Source: Heterohyrax brucei | Lineage: Eukaryota; Chordata; Mammalia; Hyracoidea; Procaviidae | Assembly: GCA_028571685.1 (NCBI GenBank) | Contig: CM053140.1 | Coordinates: 25,959,501 to 26,023,500, forward strand | Reading direction: 5' to 3' | Length of the DNA: 64,000 nucleotides | Shown: positions 54,428 through 63,990 of the stretch, one piece after another | Layout: each line of letters begins with the position of its first letter | Numbering within the stretch: the stretch's first letter is position 1 | Translations under genes and position numbers: made by a program | The notes under the pieces: model-generated | Databases searched by the model: none | What the model was told of the DNA's origin: nothing | What the model saw: only the letters and a program-made list of their open reading frames with translations

Positions 54428-56801
54428 ATGGCGCTCAGCGAGCCCATCCTGCCGTCCTTCGCCACGTTCGCCAGCCCGTGCCGCGAACGCGGCCTGCAGG
54501 AGGTGAGGGCGGGGCCCGGGCGGTCCGGCGGCCCTGGTGGTGGGCGAGGGCAGTAGAACTCGGGCGGCGGGGAGTTCGGGGAGGCGGGCACAGGGGCGTT
54601 CGAACCCCGGGGCCGAGATGGCGCGCGCGGGAGGCAGCAGGGACAGCGGGCGCGGGAGCGGTGAGGCAGTAGAACGCCTGGCGGCGGGGACAGGGCGCGC
54701 AGGGGGTGGCAGGGCGATAGAACGCGGGCGGCGGGAACGACAGGAAAATCTGGACTGGAGGGGGCGGGGCAGTAGAACGCAGGCTGTGGGGACAGCGAGC
54801 GCGGTGAGCACCGGTGAAGGAAGAGACTACCGGAGAGGGGACGGCAGATCCACGGAGCGTCAGGGACCGTGGGGACCGGGGAAAGCTAGCGCGGGATTCA
54901 GCAGGGACGGCAGGAAAATAGGAGTAGGGGTAGGAAGTAGAACAGCCGTGGCAGGGAAGGTGCGCGCGGGAGGCAGCAGGGTCAACAGGCTTGGAGACCG
55001 CCAGGCAGTAGAACGCAGGCGGCGGGGAATGCAGGGGTATCAGGGCAGCGGGCGGCAAGGAAAGCAGGGACTGCGGGGACAGGGATGGTGAGACCAGAGA
55101 CAGCCGGAGCAGCGAGTACGGGGGCCGGCAGCGATGGCAACCAGGTGTTCGACGCGCGCTCACGCCCATGCCTATCGCCCTGTCGCCCACAGCGCTGGCC
55201 GCGCTCTGAACCCGAGACGAGTGGCACCGACGATGACCTCAACAGCGTGTTGGACTTCATCCTGTCCATGGGGCTCGACGGCCTGGGCGCCGAGGCTGCC
55301 CCTGAGCCACCTCAGCCGCCCCTCCCGCCTCCGGCCTTCTACTACCCGGAGCCCGGCGCGCCGCCGCCCTACGGCGCCCCCGCGGGCGGCCTGGTGTCCG
55401 AGCTACTGCGGCCGGAGCTGGACGCGCCGCCGCCTCCAGGACCACCACCGGGACCCGCACTGCATGGCCGCTTCCTGCTAGCGCCGCCGTGCCGCCCTGT
55501 CAAGGCCGAACCGCCCGAGGCCGAAGGCGGTGCCTACGGTTGTGCGCCGGGTCTGGTCCGCGGGCCGCGCTGCCTCAAGAGAGAGGGAGGCCCAGGTGCT
55601 GCCTGCCTGCGGGGCCCCGGGGGCAGGCCGCCGCCCTGCGACACGCCGCCACTCAGCCCCGACGGCCCCGCGCGCCTGCCTGCGCCCGGCTCGCGCGCCG
55701 CCTTCCCGCCGCCCTTCGGGGGCCCCGGCTTTGGCGCTACGCCCGCATCTGGCCTGCACTTCGCGCCACCGGCTGCCGCCTTCGGCCTCTTCGACGACCC
55801 AGCCGCCGCTGCAGCCGCCCTCGGCTTGGCGCCGCCAGCCTCCCGGGGTCTGCTCACGCCGCCCGCCTCACCGCTGGAGCTGTTGGAAGCCAAGCCCAAG
55901 CGCGGCCGCCGCTCCTGGCCCCGCAAGCGCACGGCCACGCACACCTGCAGCTACGCTGGCTGCGGCAAGACCTACACCAAGAGCTCCCACCTCAAGGCGC
56001 ATCTGCGCACGCATACAGGTGGGGCGCTCTGGGGACCCCCCTGGGGGCTCAAGAGGTGGGAGTAGGACCTGATTGAGGGGATTCCCTTGGGGGCAAGGCT
56101 CAGGAGGTGAGGGTGGGGCCACGACAAAGCCTTCCTGGGGATGTGGCTCCACAGGGGGAGTAGTATCCCTGAGACTGAGGACCCCCAAGGGGTGTGGTTG
56201 GGAGGTGAGAGTGGGGGCTGGCTGAGGACTCCCCTGTGGGACACGGCTGAGGATCCCGGGAGCGTGGCTCAGGAAGTGAGGGTAGGGGGCACTCTGAGGG
56301 CCCCCTGGGGGCATGGCTCAGGAGCTGGAGTAGGATCCTTTTGGGGACCCTTATAGGGGCGAGACTAAGGACCCAGTGGGGGTGGGTTTCAGAAGGTGAG
56401 AGTAGAGAGCCCTTGATGTTGGGACTGAGCATCCCCAGGGGGTGTGGCTCAGAATGTTGAGGAGGGGGCATGCGCTTAACTGCGAGGCTTACGGGTTGGG
56501 AAATGGGGACGCCAGCCCGCTAGCATTGGAGGGCATACTTTCGGGCACCAGAGTAGCCACTGCCTGAGGGTGAACTCCCGGAGACAGAAGCGGGAAACTG
56601 AGGCTCATCCTGCCCCTCTCCGCAGGAGAAAAACCCTACCACTGCAACTGGGACGGCTGCGGCTGGAAATTCGCGCGCTCAGATGAGCTCACGCGGCACT
56701 ACCGCAAGCATACGGGCCACCGGCCGTTCCAGTGCCACCTGTGCGACCGCGCCTTCTCGCGCTCAGACCACCTGGCGCTGCACATGAAGAGGCACATGTA
56801 G
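54428..56801 (+). CDS. KLF2: Kruppel-like factor 2 (LKLF), three coding exons
   Basis: Coding exons are 54428-54502, 55193-56018 and 56626-56801 (phase 0, then phase 1), giving 358 residues plus TAG; human KLF2 is about 355. The start [11 protein letters not shown] lies in a good Kozak context (GGGCCATGG). Seen in order: acidic N-terminal activation region ([20 protein letters not shown]), Pro-rich segment with a PPPY motif at 82-85, two psi-K-x-E sumoylation-type motifs (VKAE at 128-131, LKRE at 153-156), two TPPxSP phosphodegron-like motifs (T176/S180 and T247/S251; such motifs in KLF2 are known FBXW7 degrons), a basic nuclear signal at 259-271, and three C2H2 fingers at 277-299, 307-329 and 337-357 with linkers TGEKP and TGHRP. 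All zinc ligands are present, so it should bind CACCC/GC boxes in the nucleus. KLF2 controls endothelial quiescence, T-cell trafficking and erythroid genes. A Pro-rich stretch at 104-113 seems longer than in human. Identification is very secure. Confidence 0.98.
54503..55192 (+). other. KLF2: KLF2 intron 1 (690 bp)
   Basis: The donor GAG|GTGAGG follows codon 25 and the acceptor CGCCCACAG precedes CGC TGG CCG. The intron is GC-rich and holds about six dispersed copies of a motif close to GCAGTAGAACGC followed by a GGCGGCGGGG-like stretch. They start near 54550, 54666, 54714, 54769, 54934 and 55005, and other short blocks such as CAGGAAAAT are repeated too. It carries long open frames on both strands, which is expected for such composition. 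Confidence 0.93.
56019..56625 (+). other. KLF2: KLF2 intron 2 (607 bp)
   Basis: It splits the Gly codon of the TGEKP linker between fingers 1 and 2. The donor is ACAG|GTGGGG and the acceptor CTCTCCGCAG|GAGAAA. Most of it (56025-56470) is an imperfect tandem array of roughly 50 to 65 bp units built around GGGGGCATGGCTCAGGAGGT-like sequence. At least three units contain AGGTGAG, a match to the 5' splice-site consensus. Confidence 0.93.
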
Positions 56802-56892
56802 CCAGGATGCCCCCCCGCGCTCCACCCCCCCCCCCCGCGCTGGCAGTGGCGGGTCCCACACGCCGGCGTGGCCCCCTCGTGACTGTGACTGG

Positions 56893-56901
56893 TATTTATT
56901 A
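56893..56901 (+). promoter_or_regulatory. KLF2: AU-rich element TATTTATTA in KLF2 3'UTR
   Basis: It resembles the UUAUUUAWW instability nonamer, within GACTGGTATTTATTAGG. Such elements shorten the half-life of immediate-early transcripts. Function here is inferred. Confidence 0.55.
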
Positions 56902-57148
56902 GGCCCAGAGGACGGGGCCCGGCAGAGCGTGGCCACTGAGGGGCTCCCAGCCCCTAGCCCCTGAAAAGGCCACGCGGGAGAAGACGCCACATTCTCCTTG
57001 ACGAGTTTTGTTTTCAAAATGGTGCAATAATTAAGTGGCATCTTCCTCCCTCCGGGTCTACACTAGAGGCTCCAGGCTTAGACGCTCTACGCCTTGTGAG
57101 AGAAATACAGCCTTAATGTGTACTGTCTGCGACGTTTTTATATAATAT

Positions 57149-57156
57149 TGTACATA
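57149..57156 (+). promoter_or_regulatory. KLF2: Pumilio-type motif TGTACATA
   Basis: It is an exact match to the PUM1/PUM2 consensus UGUANAUA in the distal 3'UTR. It is the first of two sites 33 bp apart. Confidence 0.55.
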
Positions 57157-57181
57157 GCGACTCTGACAGATATGGTATTAA

Positions 57182-57189
57182 TGTAAATA
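57182..57189 (+). promoter_or_regulatory. KLF2: Pumilio-type motif TGTAAATA
   Basis: This second exact UGUANAUA match lies about 65 bp upstream of the polyadenylation signal. Confidence 0.55.
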
Positions 57190-57253
57190 GGAAGACAGTG
57201 GGCATTTTGAACGCCTGTTTCATTTTTATAAGACAAAGACTTTGCTGTTTTCT

Positions 57254-57259
57254 AATAAA
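57254..57259 (+). terminator. KLF2: KLF2 polyadenylation signal AATAAA
   Basis: Canonical hexamer in TTTTCTAATAAAAAG, followed by an A-rich stretch and then TGTGCATCTTT. Cleavage is expected near 57270-57280. No other AATAAA occurs between the stop codon and this point. Confidence 0.85.
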
Positions 57260-57279
57260 AAGAAAAAAAACGTTGTGCA

Positions 57280-57700
57280 TCTTTCCAAAAACCACAGCTC
57301 TCGTTTGCCTGCTTGGGGCCTGGGGACAGCTTTTTAGTGGAGGTCGCCTCACAGAGAAGGTTGCCTGAGTCCAGCCAGACCTGTGCCCAGGGTTGCCAGC
57401 TGCAGTGCCCAGCTGCCAGCAACTTGTGGGTTTCCCTATAAATTTAAACACTGCATTTTAGGACTGAGGGAGGGTTATTTTAAGGTTGTTCCCTGGACCA
57501 TAAATTGCCTCCCTGGGGAAACAGCCAGTCCCACTGACGTGGCAGCTTCAGGACTGCAAAAGCCAGGCTTCTGAAAGCTTTGAGGTCTTTGCCAAACTTG
57601 TGGGGAATGCAAGCACAGGTGAGAGTCTCCAGTCTTCCTGAGGAGCTTCAATTTATGGGTAACATTTGGAGTTTCTGATGTGCTTTATCTGACTTCTCTT
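57280..57700. other. Unique 3' flank of KLF2
   Basis: No gene or repeat is recognised. It includes an AT-rich spot CCCTATAAATTTAAAC near 57435. Confidence 0.5.
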
Positions 57701-57870
57701 GCTACTGACTAGCGGTTGGCCTTCAAACCTTCCCAGAGGCCCTTGGAAGAAATGTCTGGCAGTCTGCTTCCAAGAGTTCCCAGCCTTGAAAACCCCATGG
57801 AACACAGTTCTGCTTTAACCATATGGAGTCACCATGAGTTAGAATCGATGTCAGGGGGGCTAACAACATC
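57700..57870 (+). mobile_element. tRNA-Asn-like headed SINE variant
   Basis: ACTAGCGGTTGGCCTTCAAACCTTCCCAGAGGCCCTTGGAAGAAATGTCTGGC through GTTAGAATCGATGTCAGGG. First insertion downstream of KLF2. A T20 tract follows at 57890-57910. Confidence 0.75.
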
Positions 57871-58089
57871 TTGCCTTTTAATAGGATTCTTTTTTTTTTT
57901 TTTTTTTTTGGCTTTAAGCGCCCTGTCCTGTTAGGGGAGAAAAAAAATAAAAGAACAAACCCACATTTGAAGGCCAGCATGGTACCCCTTTACAAATCAG
58001 AAAGCTGAGGCTCAGCGAGGTAGCTATGGAGTTGGGGAGCTAGGGGCCAGCCCAGGTCTGTCAGCCTCCCAGAGGTCCCCCAACCCTAC

Positions 58090-58960
58090 TAGCTGAAATG
58101 AGACTTTCTGTCGCTTGCCCTCCCTTTCCCCTCCACCAGATGTCCAGTTTGCAAATAGGTCACAATAGATGGCAGAGCTCCTGATGGGAGACCCCTGTAC
58201 CCGACCCAGGGAGGATTAGCCAACAAGCCAGGTATGCAAAGGCTTACTGGTGCCTGCTAACCTATCTGGCGTGCACAATTTCACCCGTTTTTTTACCACA
58301 TCAAAGCTGTGGCGAAACCCATGTGAAAATGTGCACAGCAGATAAGTCAGCACAAGCAAGCGCATACATATGTACCTTGCTTATTGAGTAATCAGTCCCT
58401 AAGTTCCCCCTTTCCAAGCATCTTCTCTGGCGGGTCCCCCCTGCGACCTCTCTTTCTGAGCCCTGGGTCCCCATGGCCACCAACCATTGCCTAATCGTTT
58501 TCAGAAAGTGAAAATAACTGGATGAAGCAGCACCTGTTTTTAGAACTCTCGCCCCCATTGTGACAGAGGCTGGGATTTCCTCCCTTCTTCCTCCCCCTGG
58601 AAACAGCTGAGGGTGTTGGGTAATCCACGAAAAGCAGAAATGCAGATGACAATCTGATTCATCTTTCTCGAGTAAATAGCCCCAACCCACTTCCGCGGGC
58701 GCTGAAGGGACGCGTGTGTTTTTGAGCTGCCTGCGCTCTCCTGGGCTCAGCTTCTGCAAAAACAGTCCCAGAACACAGCAGTGGCCCTGGGACCCTGGCC
58801 ACACACGTCCTGACTCAGAACTGGGTGGTGGGACACTGAGGGAGAAGAAAGACTGGAAAAGGGACTTTAAAGACATTTTCTAAGGGTCTCTGGGCTTTCT
58901 TTTGAGTTTAAATTAATGCCTTAAGCTGTTTTCTTTGCTTGTTTGGAAAAACCACCCAGA
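58090..58960. promoter_or_regulatory. Repeat-free downstream candidate enhancer
   Basis: No transposon is recognised over nearly 900 bp. Motifs seen: AGATAAG (58340-58346, GATA), GAAAGTGAAA (58504-58513, IRF/ISRE-like), TGACTCA (58811-58817, AP-1) and TTTAAATTAATG (homeodomain-like). It lies 1-2 kb past the KLF2 polyadenylation site. Function is inferred. Confidence 0.4.
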
Positions 58961-59129
58961 GTCCCTCTCATGGCACCTGAATTGGGTGAGAGGCCAGTTA
59001 AAACCGGACTGAAACTGTTGAGTTTCTGTTTCTTGAAAGCTTCCAACGTCTAGAATAGAAAGTGTCACCTTCGAACACAGCTGTTTTTGAGCTGGAGATG
59101 CAGAGTCAGGCCAAGGCCGGCGGCTTCCT

Positions 59130-59335
59130 GGATCCCAGAGCCCCCGGGTGGCACACATGGTGAACCATGCTCAGCTGCTAACTGAAAGGTTAGGGGTTTG
59201 AGTCCACCCACAAGAGCCTCAGAAGAAAGGGCTGGCGATCTACAGGAAAACCAGCCACTGAAAACCCCATGGAGCAGGGCCCCTCTGAAACACACGGGGT
59301 TGCCAGGAGCCAGACGTGACCACTGACCCCCCAGC
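59130..59335 (+). mobile_element. tRNA-Asn-like headed SINE variant
   Basis: CCCCCGGGTGGCACACATGG, TAACTGAAAGGTTAGGGGTTTGAGTCCACCCACAAGAGCC, GAAAACCCCATGGAGCAGG. Confidence 0.8.
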
Positions 59336-59399
59336 TGCTTTGGTTTTTAGGCTTTTTCCTGAATCCCAATTGCAACTTCCATTAAACATCAGCTGATTC

Positions 59400-59625
59400 T
59401 GTGGTTCAACCAGGGGTTGACTTGGTCTTCCCCAAGGGACATTTCTCAGTGTCTGGAGACTTCCATGGTTGTCACATTGAAGGGGTGTGCTGCTAGCACT
59501 GAATGAGTGGAGGCCAGAGATGCCATTCAGCACCCCACAGTGGCCCGAACAGCCCTACCCCAGAGAGCAATTCGGTCCCAAATGTCAGCCGTGCCATAGT
59601 GGAGAAGGCCTGCGTTCATTATTTG
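59400..59625 (+). mobile_element. MER5A-like relic
   Basis: CAACCAGGGGTTGACTTGG, AGGGACATTTCTCAGTGTCTGGAGACTTCCATGGTTGTCACATTG, AAATGTCAGCCGTGCC. Confidence 0.8.
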
Positions 59626-59734
59626 GGGAAAACTTGAGGCTGATCCCTGTTCACACCATCCAGCAGAATAAACTCCCTGTGGGTTAGGCGACATGAACCA
59701 GGATGACCCCCCAGTCTCTGGGATTTCCCTCCTC

Positions 59735-59885
59735 CCTCCAGTGGTTAAGCGGTAGCTTGCTAAGCAGAAGGTCAGCAATTGGAATCCCCTAGCTGCTCCT
59801 CGGAAACCCTGTGGGGCAGCTCGACTCTGTGCTATAGAGTCACTGTGAGTTATAACGGACTCAGCAGCAATGGGTTTATCTTCCT
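59735..59885 (+). mobile_element. AfroSINE-like SINE
   Basis: CCAGTGGTTAAGCGGTAGCTTGCTAAGCAGAAGGTCAGCAATTGGAATCCCC through AACGGACTCAGCAGCAATGGGTTT. Confidence 0.85.
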
Positions 59886-59984
59886 CCTTCCTACTCTGTG
59901 GATTTGAACATACACAGCGTCCGAGGGCTTCAGTAGCTCAGATGATTATGGGATGCAGTCTTTTGGGGGTCAGTGGAGTCCCCT

Positions 59985-60185
59985 AACCCAGGGGTCCTTG
60001 CTAGGGGCAATTCTGCCTCCCAGGGGACATTTGGCCATGTCTGGGGACATTTTTGAGTTGTCATATTAGGGGGGACTATGCTACTGGCATCCGGTGGGCG
60101 GAGACCAGGGACACTGCTCAACAGCCCGCAACGTACGGGATGGCCCCCACGCAGAGAATGTTCAGTGGGGCAGTGGTTGGAACCT
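59985..60185 (+). mobile_element. MER5A-like relic
   Basis: GCAATTCTGCCTCCCAGGGGACATTTGGCCATGTCTGGGGACATTTTTGAGTTGTCA, CTGGCATCCGGTGGGCGGAGACCAGGGA. Confidence 0.85.
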
Positions 60186-60559
60186 GCTCCGGGTCCTACA
60201 AGGACAGCTCTGCTTTTGCTAACAAGGAAGCATCTCTGTCCCAGGAAGCAAGCTGTGCTGGTGAGTGGAACTCAGAGACGGACATTGAAATAAATCAGCC
60301 AGAGTCACTCTCAGGATCCACGTGAGGGTAAACACAGAGCACTTAAACCTGCTCCCTCTCTGTATAAGAAGTCCTGGTGTCCACAGCCATAAAAGAAAGT
60401 GCTAAACATCAAAAAACAAATAGGAAATTCACTCTCTGTGTTTTAAGCAGCCCCAACCAAACTTTGTTCTGGAGGGTAGAAGCTGGTAGGTGGCTGAATT
60501 GCTTTCACCTGGGTGTGCTGACCCATCGTCTCTTTTCCCTCAAGATAACTAACGTTTTC

Positions 60560-60870
60560 CACAGGCAGTGGCAGTCAGCGGTAGAATCCTTGCCTTCCAT
60601 TCTGGAGAACCAGGCTCGATTCCCAGCCCGCACACTTACTGCACGGCCACCCTCTTGTCGGTCAGTAACTGTCAGTGTAGGCTTGCATGTTGCTAGGATA
60701 CTGGCAGATTTCAGCTAAGCTTCCAAAGTAACATGAACTAGGAGCAAAGGTCTAGTGATTGGCGACTGTCTCATCTGCAACTGATCGTGGAGATGATACA
60801 GGACAACTATGTGTGAGGTTGCCATGAGTCAGGGCTCACTAGATGTCAGCTAACAGCAACCACAACATGC
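60560..60870 (+). mobile_element. tRNA-Gly-headed composite SINE
   Basis: Head GCAGTCAGCGGTAGAATCCTTGCCTTCC ... CAGGCTCGATTCCCAGCC, tail AGATGTCAGCTAACAGCAACC. Confidence 0.8.
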
Positions 60871-61349
60871 TTTTTTAAAATCATTTTTACTGGCTGTGTA
60901 GTACTTCATCTGGCCATGCTAGCCAAGCCAAGTGCCATGCTAGGGTTACCTACATTGTCCCTCTGCTGTCTGATGCTTAGGTTGTTTCTGATTGCTTCTT
61001 AGTGCAATCACACAGGTGCTGTACACCTATATTAGGCCACATTTCAGATTGTCCCCTGAACTTCCAGAGGTGAGGGCTTCTGACATGGCCAAATCACTGC
61101 CCAGGAAAGGACCCCTAGTGACAGAGTCCATTTGTGCCAGCTGATTCCTGTATCCCAGGTGTCTCCAGATCTCCTGGCTGCAGATGGGGTCAGGGGAGGG
61201 AGGGGAGTTCTCAGAAAACAAGGTGGGGCGCTGCTACCTCCTGTCCCATCAGCCCAGCTGACTCAGCATTGAGGCATCTGAAGGCAGCACGAGAGCCAAC
61301 TCACAAAGCACCAGCACCCAGGGACTCCCAGTTCCCTGCATCCATGCTG

Positions 61350-61545
61350 CAACATGTGGTTCCAGAACATTCTCCGGGGTGAGAGCTGTTCTGTCAACTG
61401 TGGGGTGTTGAGCAGCATCCTTGGCCTCCACCCACTTGGTGCTAGTAGCAATCTCACCACTTGTGACAACCACAAATGTCCCCAGACATTGCCAATGTCC
61501 CCCGGGGGCAGAGTTGCCCCAGGTAAGGACTACTGTTTAAGCAAA
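61350..61545 (-). mobile_element. MER5A-like relic
   Basis: GTTGAGCAGCATCCTTGGCCTCCACCCACTTGGTGC, TTGTGACAACCACAAATGTCCCCAGACATTGCC, GGGGGCAGAGTTGCCCC: reverse orientation. Confidence 0.85.
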
Positions 61546-61724
61546 CCAATTCTTTCACATGGAAGCTCTTGGATCTGCTGCGCGGTGTTCCCTGCCTCAG
61601 TTTCCCCGTATGGAAAGTGGGGACATTGCAGCAAAGGTGAAATGCCAGATCGGCAGCCAGCCCTGGGGCGGGGGCTGGCAGTGAGTCTGCCCTGTGGATG
61701 GCAGCCTGCCAACTTCAAGATGCC

Positions 61725-62075
61725 CACTCTCTCTCTCTCTGTATCTCTCTCCTCTCTGTGTCTCTATGTCTATCCCTCCCACCTCCTCTTCCTCCTCCTT
61801 CTCTCTTTTTTCTTCCTTTTAGTCTTTCTGTCTCCCTCCCGTTCTCTCTTTACCTCCTCTCTCTCTCTTCCTTCCTCTGTCCTCCCGATCTCTGTGTCCC
61901 TCTGTCTCTCCCCCTTCCCCAGGTCCCTCCTTTTTCCTCACCTCTCTCTTTCTCTGGACTCTCTTTCCCTCTCCTCCATTCACTTACTCAGCAAACACCC
62001 CAGATTCTCGGTCCCGCCCCCTCTCCCCCCTCTCCCCCCACCCTTTCTGTCTGTCTGTCTTTCTTTCCCCACTCC
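61725..62075 (+). repeat. Polypyrimidine tract (CT-rich)
   Basis: About 350 bp of TCTCTC, CCTCCT and TCTGTC units, nearly purine-free on the plus strand. Similar composition to 12700-13240 but richer in C runs. Confidence 0.85.
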
Positions 62076-62079
62076 TGCC

Positions 62080-62830
62080 GCCGTATCCATTCATTCAGCA
62101 AACACTCCAGGTGCCGCAAGCAGAGTCTCGGAGAAGCAGAAGTGACTCAGAGCTGACTCAGCCTTGCGCCTCTGCCAGGAGCCAATGTCAACAAACACTG
62201 TCGAGTGTTGAGCGTGACTAGAACCCACACTTCCCAGGGCTCTGCTCAGATGCTGGAGCAGCTCTTCTGGCTCAGGCATTTCCAGTAAATTCTCTCTTCC
62301 AGTCCTCTCAACAAGCTCAGGAGGAGGAAGACCACCCATTTTACAGAGCAGAAAGTAGGGCCAGAGAGAGAAGGGCTCACCCAGAGGCCCCAAGCTGCTT
62401 GGAGGGGGCAGGTGAAGCTGAGCTGAACCTTGGGGCTCCCTGCCCCCCCTGCCCTCCTCCCCCGTGGTGCTTAGGGATCAAGTACCCTGACTCCCACACA
62501 CAGACCTGGGGTTCTTGGAAGCCCTGCGAAGTTCCTTCTTGGGGTTCACAGCTGAGCATCCTGGGAATTTTGTTTTCCAGGAAAATCTTAGCTGGGAGGA
62601 ATAGTCAGAAACACAGGCTCAAGAGCTTGAGCTGGGCCAGGGCCAGGGAACCTGAAAAACGAGAATGAGAAGCCAGGGGACCATGGGGACTCCACAGGTG
62701 GAGTTGGGGGGTGCAGGTCAGTACGGAGACCAGCGGGCTGAGAATCTTGCAAGTATTACCCCATTTGATTCATAGGCCTTCAAATGACATACTGGATTGG
62801 GCAGGTCTGTGACAAAAGGCCACCTTAAAG
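62080..62830. other. Mostly unique downstream flank
   Basis: Contains a MIR-like block (CCCATTTTACAGAGCAGAAAGTAGGGCCAGAGAG, reverse, about 62290-62390). No gene is recognised. Confidence 0.5.
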
Positions 62831-62839
62831 CTTTAAAAT

Positions 62840-63310
62840 AGGGTCTCTGGGTGACTTAAAATACGGTCTTTGGGTGAACTACTCGCTGAAGGCAGACGTG
62901 TTTGGCCATCTGCTCGGGGAGGGTCACAGCCTGGAAAACCCGTGGAGCACTCCCACTTGGCACATGTAGGGTCACCATGAATCAGAATCCACCCGACAGC
63001 AATGAAAAACAACAGGAGTTTATAGAGCAAAAATGCACTTTGATGACAAGGTGTGACTGACACAAACCACGGTCTTTCCAGGGGCCTCATACGCATGCGA
63101 AAGCTGGACGATAAAAGAGGAAGACCAAAGGACAGACACATTCAGATGACGGAGTCAACAAAGAATATGGACTACACGGTGGATGGCCAGAAGTGGCTGT
63201 GGAACGGGCTTGAGAGCTATGAAGATGGCACAGGACCTGGCAGTGCTTGCTTCTGTCACAAGGTCACCCTGAGTCACACCCAGCTCGAAGGCACCCAACA
63301 ACAGCCAGAA
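62840..63310 (+). mobile_element. Degraded SINE then RTE 3' end
   Basis: 62840-63020 SINE body (GTCACAGCCTGGAAAACCCGTGGAGCAC, CACCATGAATCAGAATCCACCCGACAGCAATG). 63075-63310 RTE 3' part (GAAAGCTGGACGATAAAAGAGGAAGACC ... CTCGAAGGCACCCAACAACAGCC). Confidence 0.7.
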
Positions 63311-63384
63311 CCAACCAGTCAGCCTTGGAAGCTGTGCAACCAGAAAGAGAATGGTAAGACTTCAACTCACTTACTTGGGACTCC

Positions 63385-63585
63385 TGACGCATTCCACTGC
63401 CATCGATTCTATTCCAGTATGTGGTGACCCTAGAGGACAGAGTGACACTGCCCCATGGCTTTTCCAAGACTGTCATCATTATGGAAGCAGACCGCCACAT
63501 CTTTCTGTCATGAAGCAGCTGGTGGGTTTGAGCTACCCACCTTTGGGTCGGCAGCTTTACCACTGTGTCACCAGGGACCTTGTAC
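63385..63585 (-). mobile_element. AfroSINE-like SINE, long variant
   Basis: CCACTGCCATCGATTCTATTCCAGTATGTGGTGACCC, GAAGCAGACCGCCACATCTTTCTG, GGTCGGCAGCTTTACCACTGTGTCACCAGGGAC. Confidence 0.8.
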
Positions 63586-63835
63586 TGCGGACACATCATG
63601 AGGAAAGACCAACCGCTAGAAAAGGACTCCTGCGTGGTTGGTAAACAGAGGGTCAGTGGAAATGAGGGACAACTGTCCATGAGATGGACTGACAGACACA
63701 ACAGCCAGCACAATGACTCAGACAGAACAGTAACAGTCGAGACACTGCAGGGCCGGGTGGCATTTTATTCTGCTGTTCATGGGGTTGCTATGAGCTGGAA
63801 CCAATGTGACGATGGCAACTAACGACAAGTTCTTG
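63575..63835 (+). mobile_element. RTE LINE 3' end
   Basis: CTGCGGACACATCATGAGGAAAGACCAACCGCTAGAAAAGGACTCC through GGTTGCTATGAGCTGGAACCAATGTGACGATGGCAACTAACGACAAG. Confidence 0.75.
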
Positions 63836-63854
63836 TTTGGCATTTTGAGGTAGG

Positions 63855-63990
63855 TCCCACTGTCATGCCCATTGTACAGATGAGAAAATGAAGGCTTGGA
63901 GTTGTAAGGCTGCCTATCTGAGCCTCGCAGGGAGTTTGCGCTGGAGCAGGGATTGACACCAGGTCTGCCTGAAATGAAACATCATTTTCC
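63855..63990 (-). mobile_element. MIR-like relic
   Basis: GCCCATTGTACAGATGAGAAAATGAAGG and GGGATTGACACCAGGTCTGCC fit the reverse MIR core. Confidence 0.7.

Larger units (their letters stand above)
54050..56070. other. KLF2: CpG island over KLF2 promoter, exon 1, intron 1 and exon 2
   Basis: CpG dinucleotides are very dense here compared with the flanks. Density rises just upstream of the promoter and falls in intron 2. Limits are by eye. Confidence 0.85.
56802..57275 (+). other. KLF2: KLF2 3' untranslated region
   Basis: It runs from the TAG at 56799-56801 to about 15-20 bases past the AATAAA signal. It contains a run of 12 C (56825-56836), an AU-rich nonamer (56893-56901) and two UGUANAUA motifs. 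The block GGTGCAATAATTAAGTGGCATC and the following TCTTCCTCCC...GGGTCTACACTAGAGG segment match my memory of the human KLF2 3'UTR. Confidence 0.85.

Noticed and set aside
54055..55190. Long minus-strand reading frames (178-251 residues) over KLF2 exon 1 and intron 1
   Set aside because: GC-rich composition lacks stop codons on all strands. The proteins are Pro/Arg/Ala-rich with repeats produced by the intronic array, and no domain is recognisable.
61354..62156. 263- and 152-residue reading frames
   Set aside because: The N-terminal part lies in a reversed MER5A relic and the rest in the CT-rich tract.
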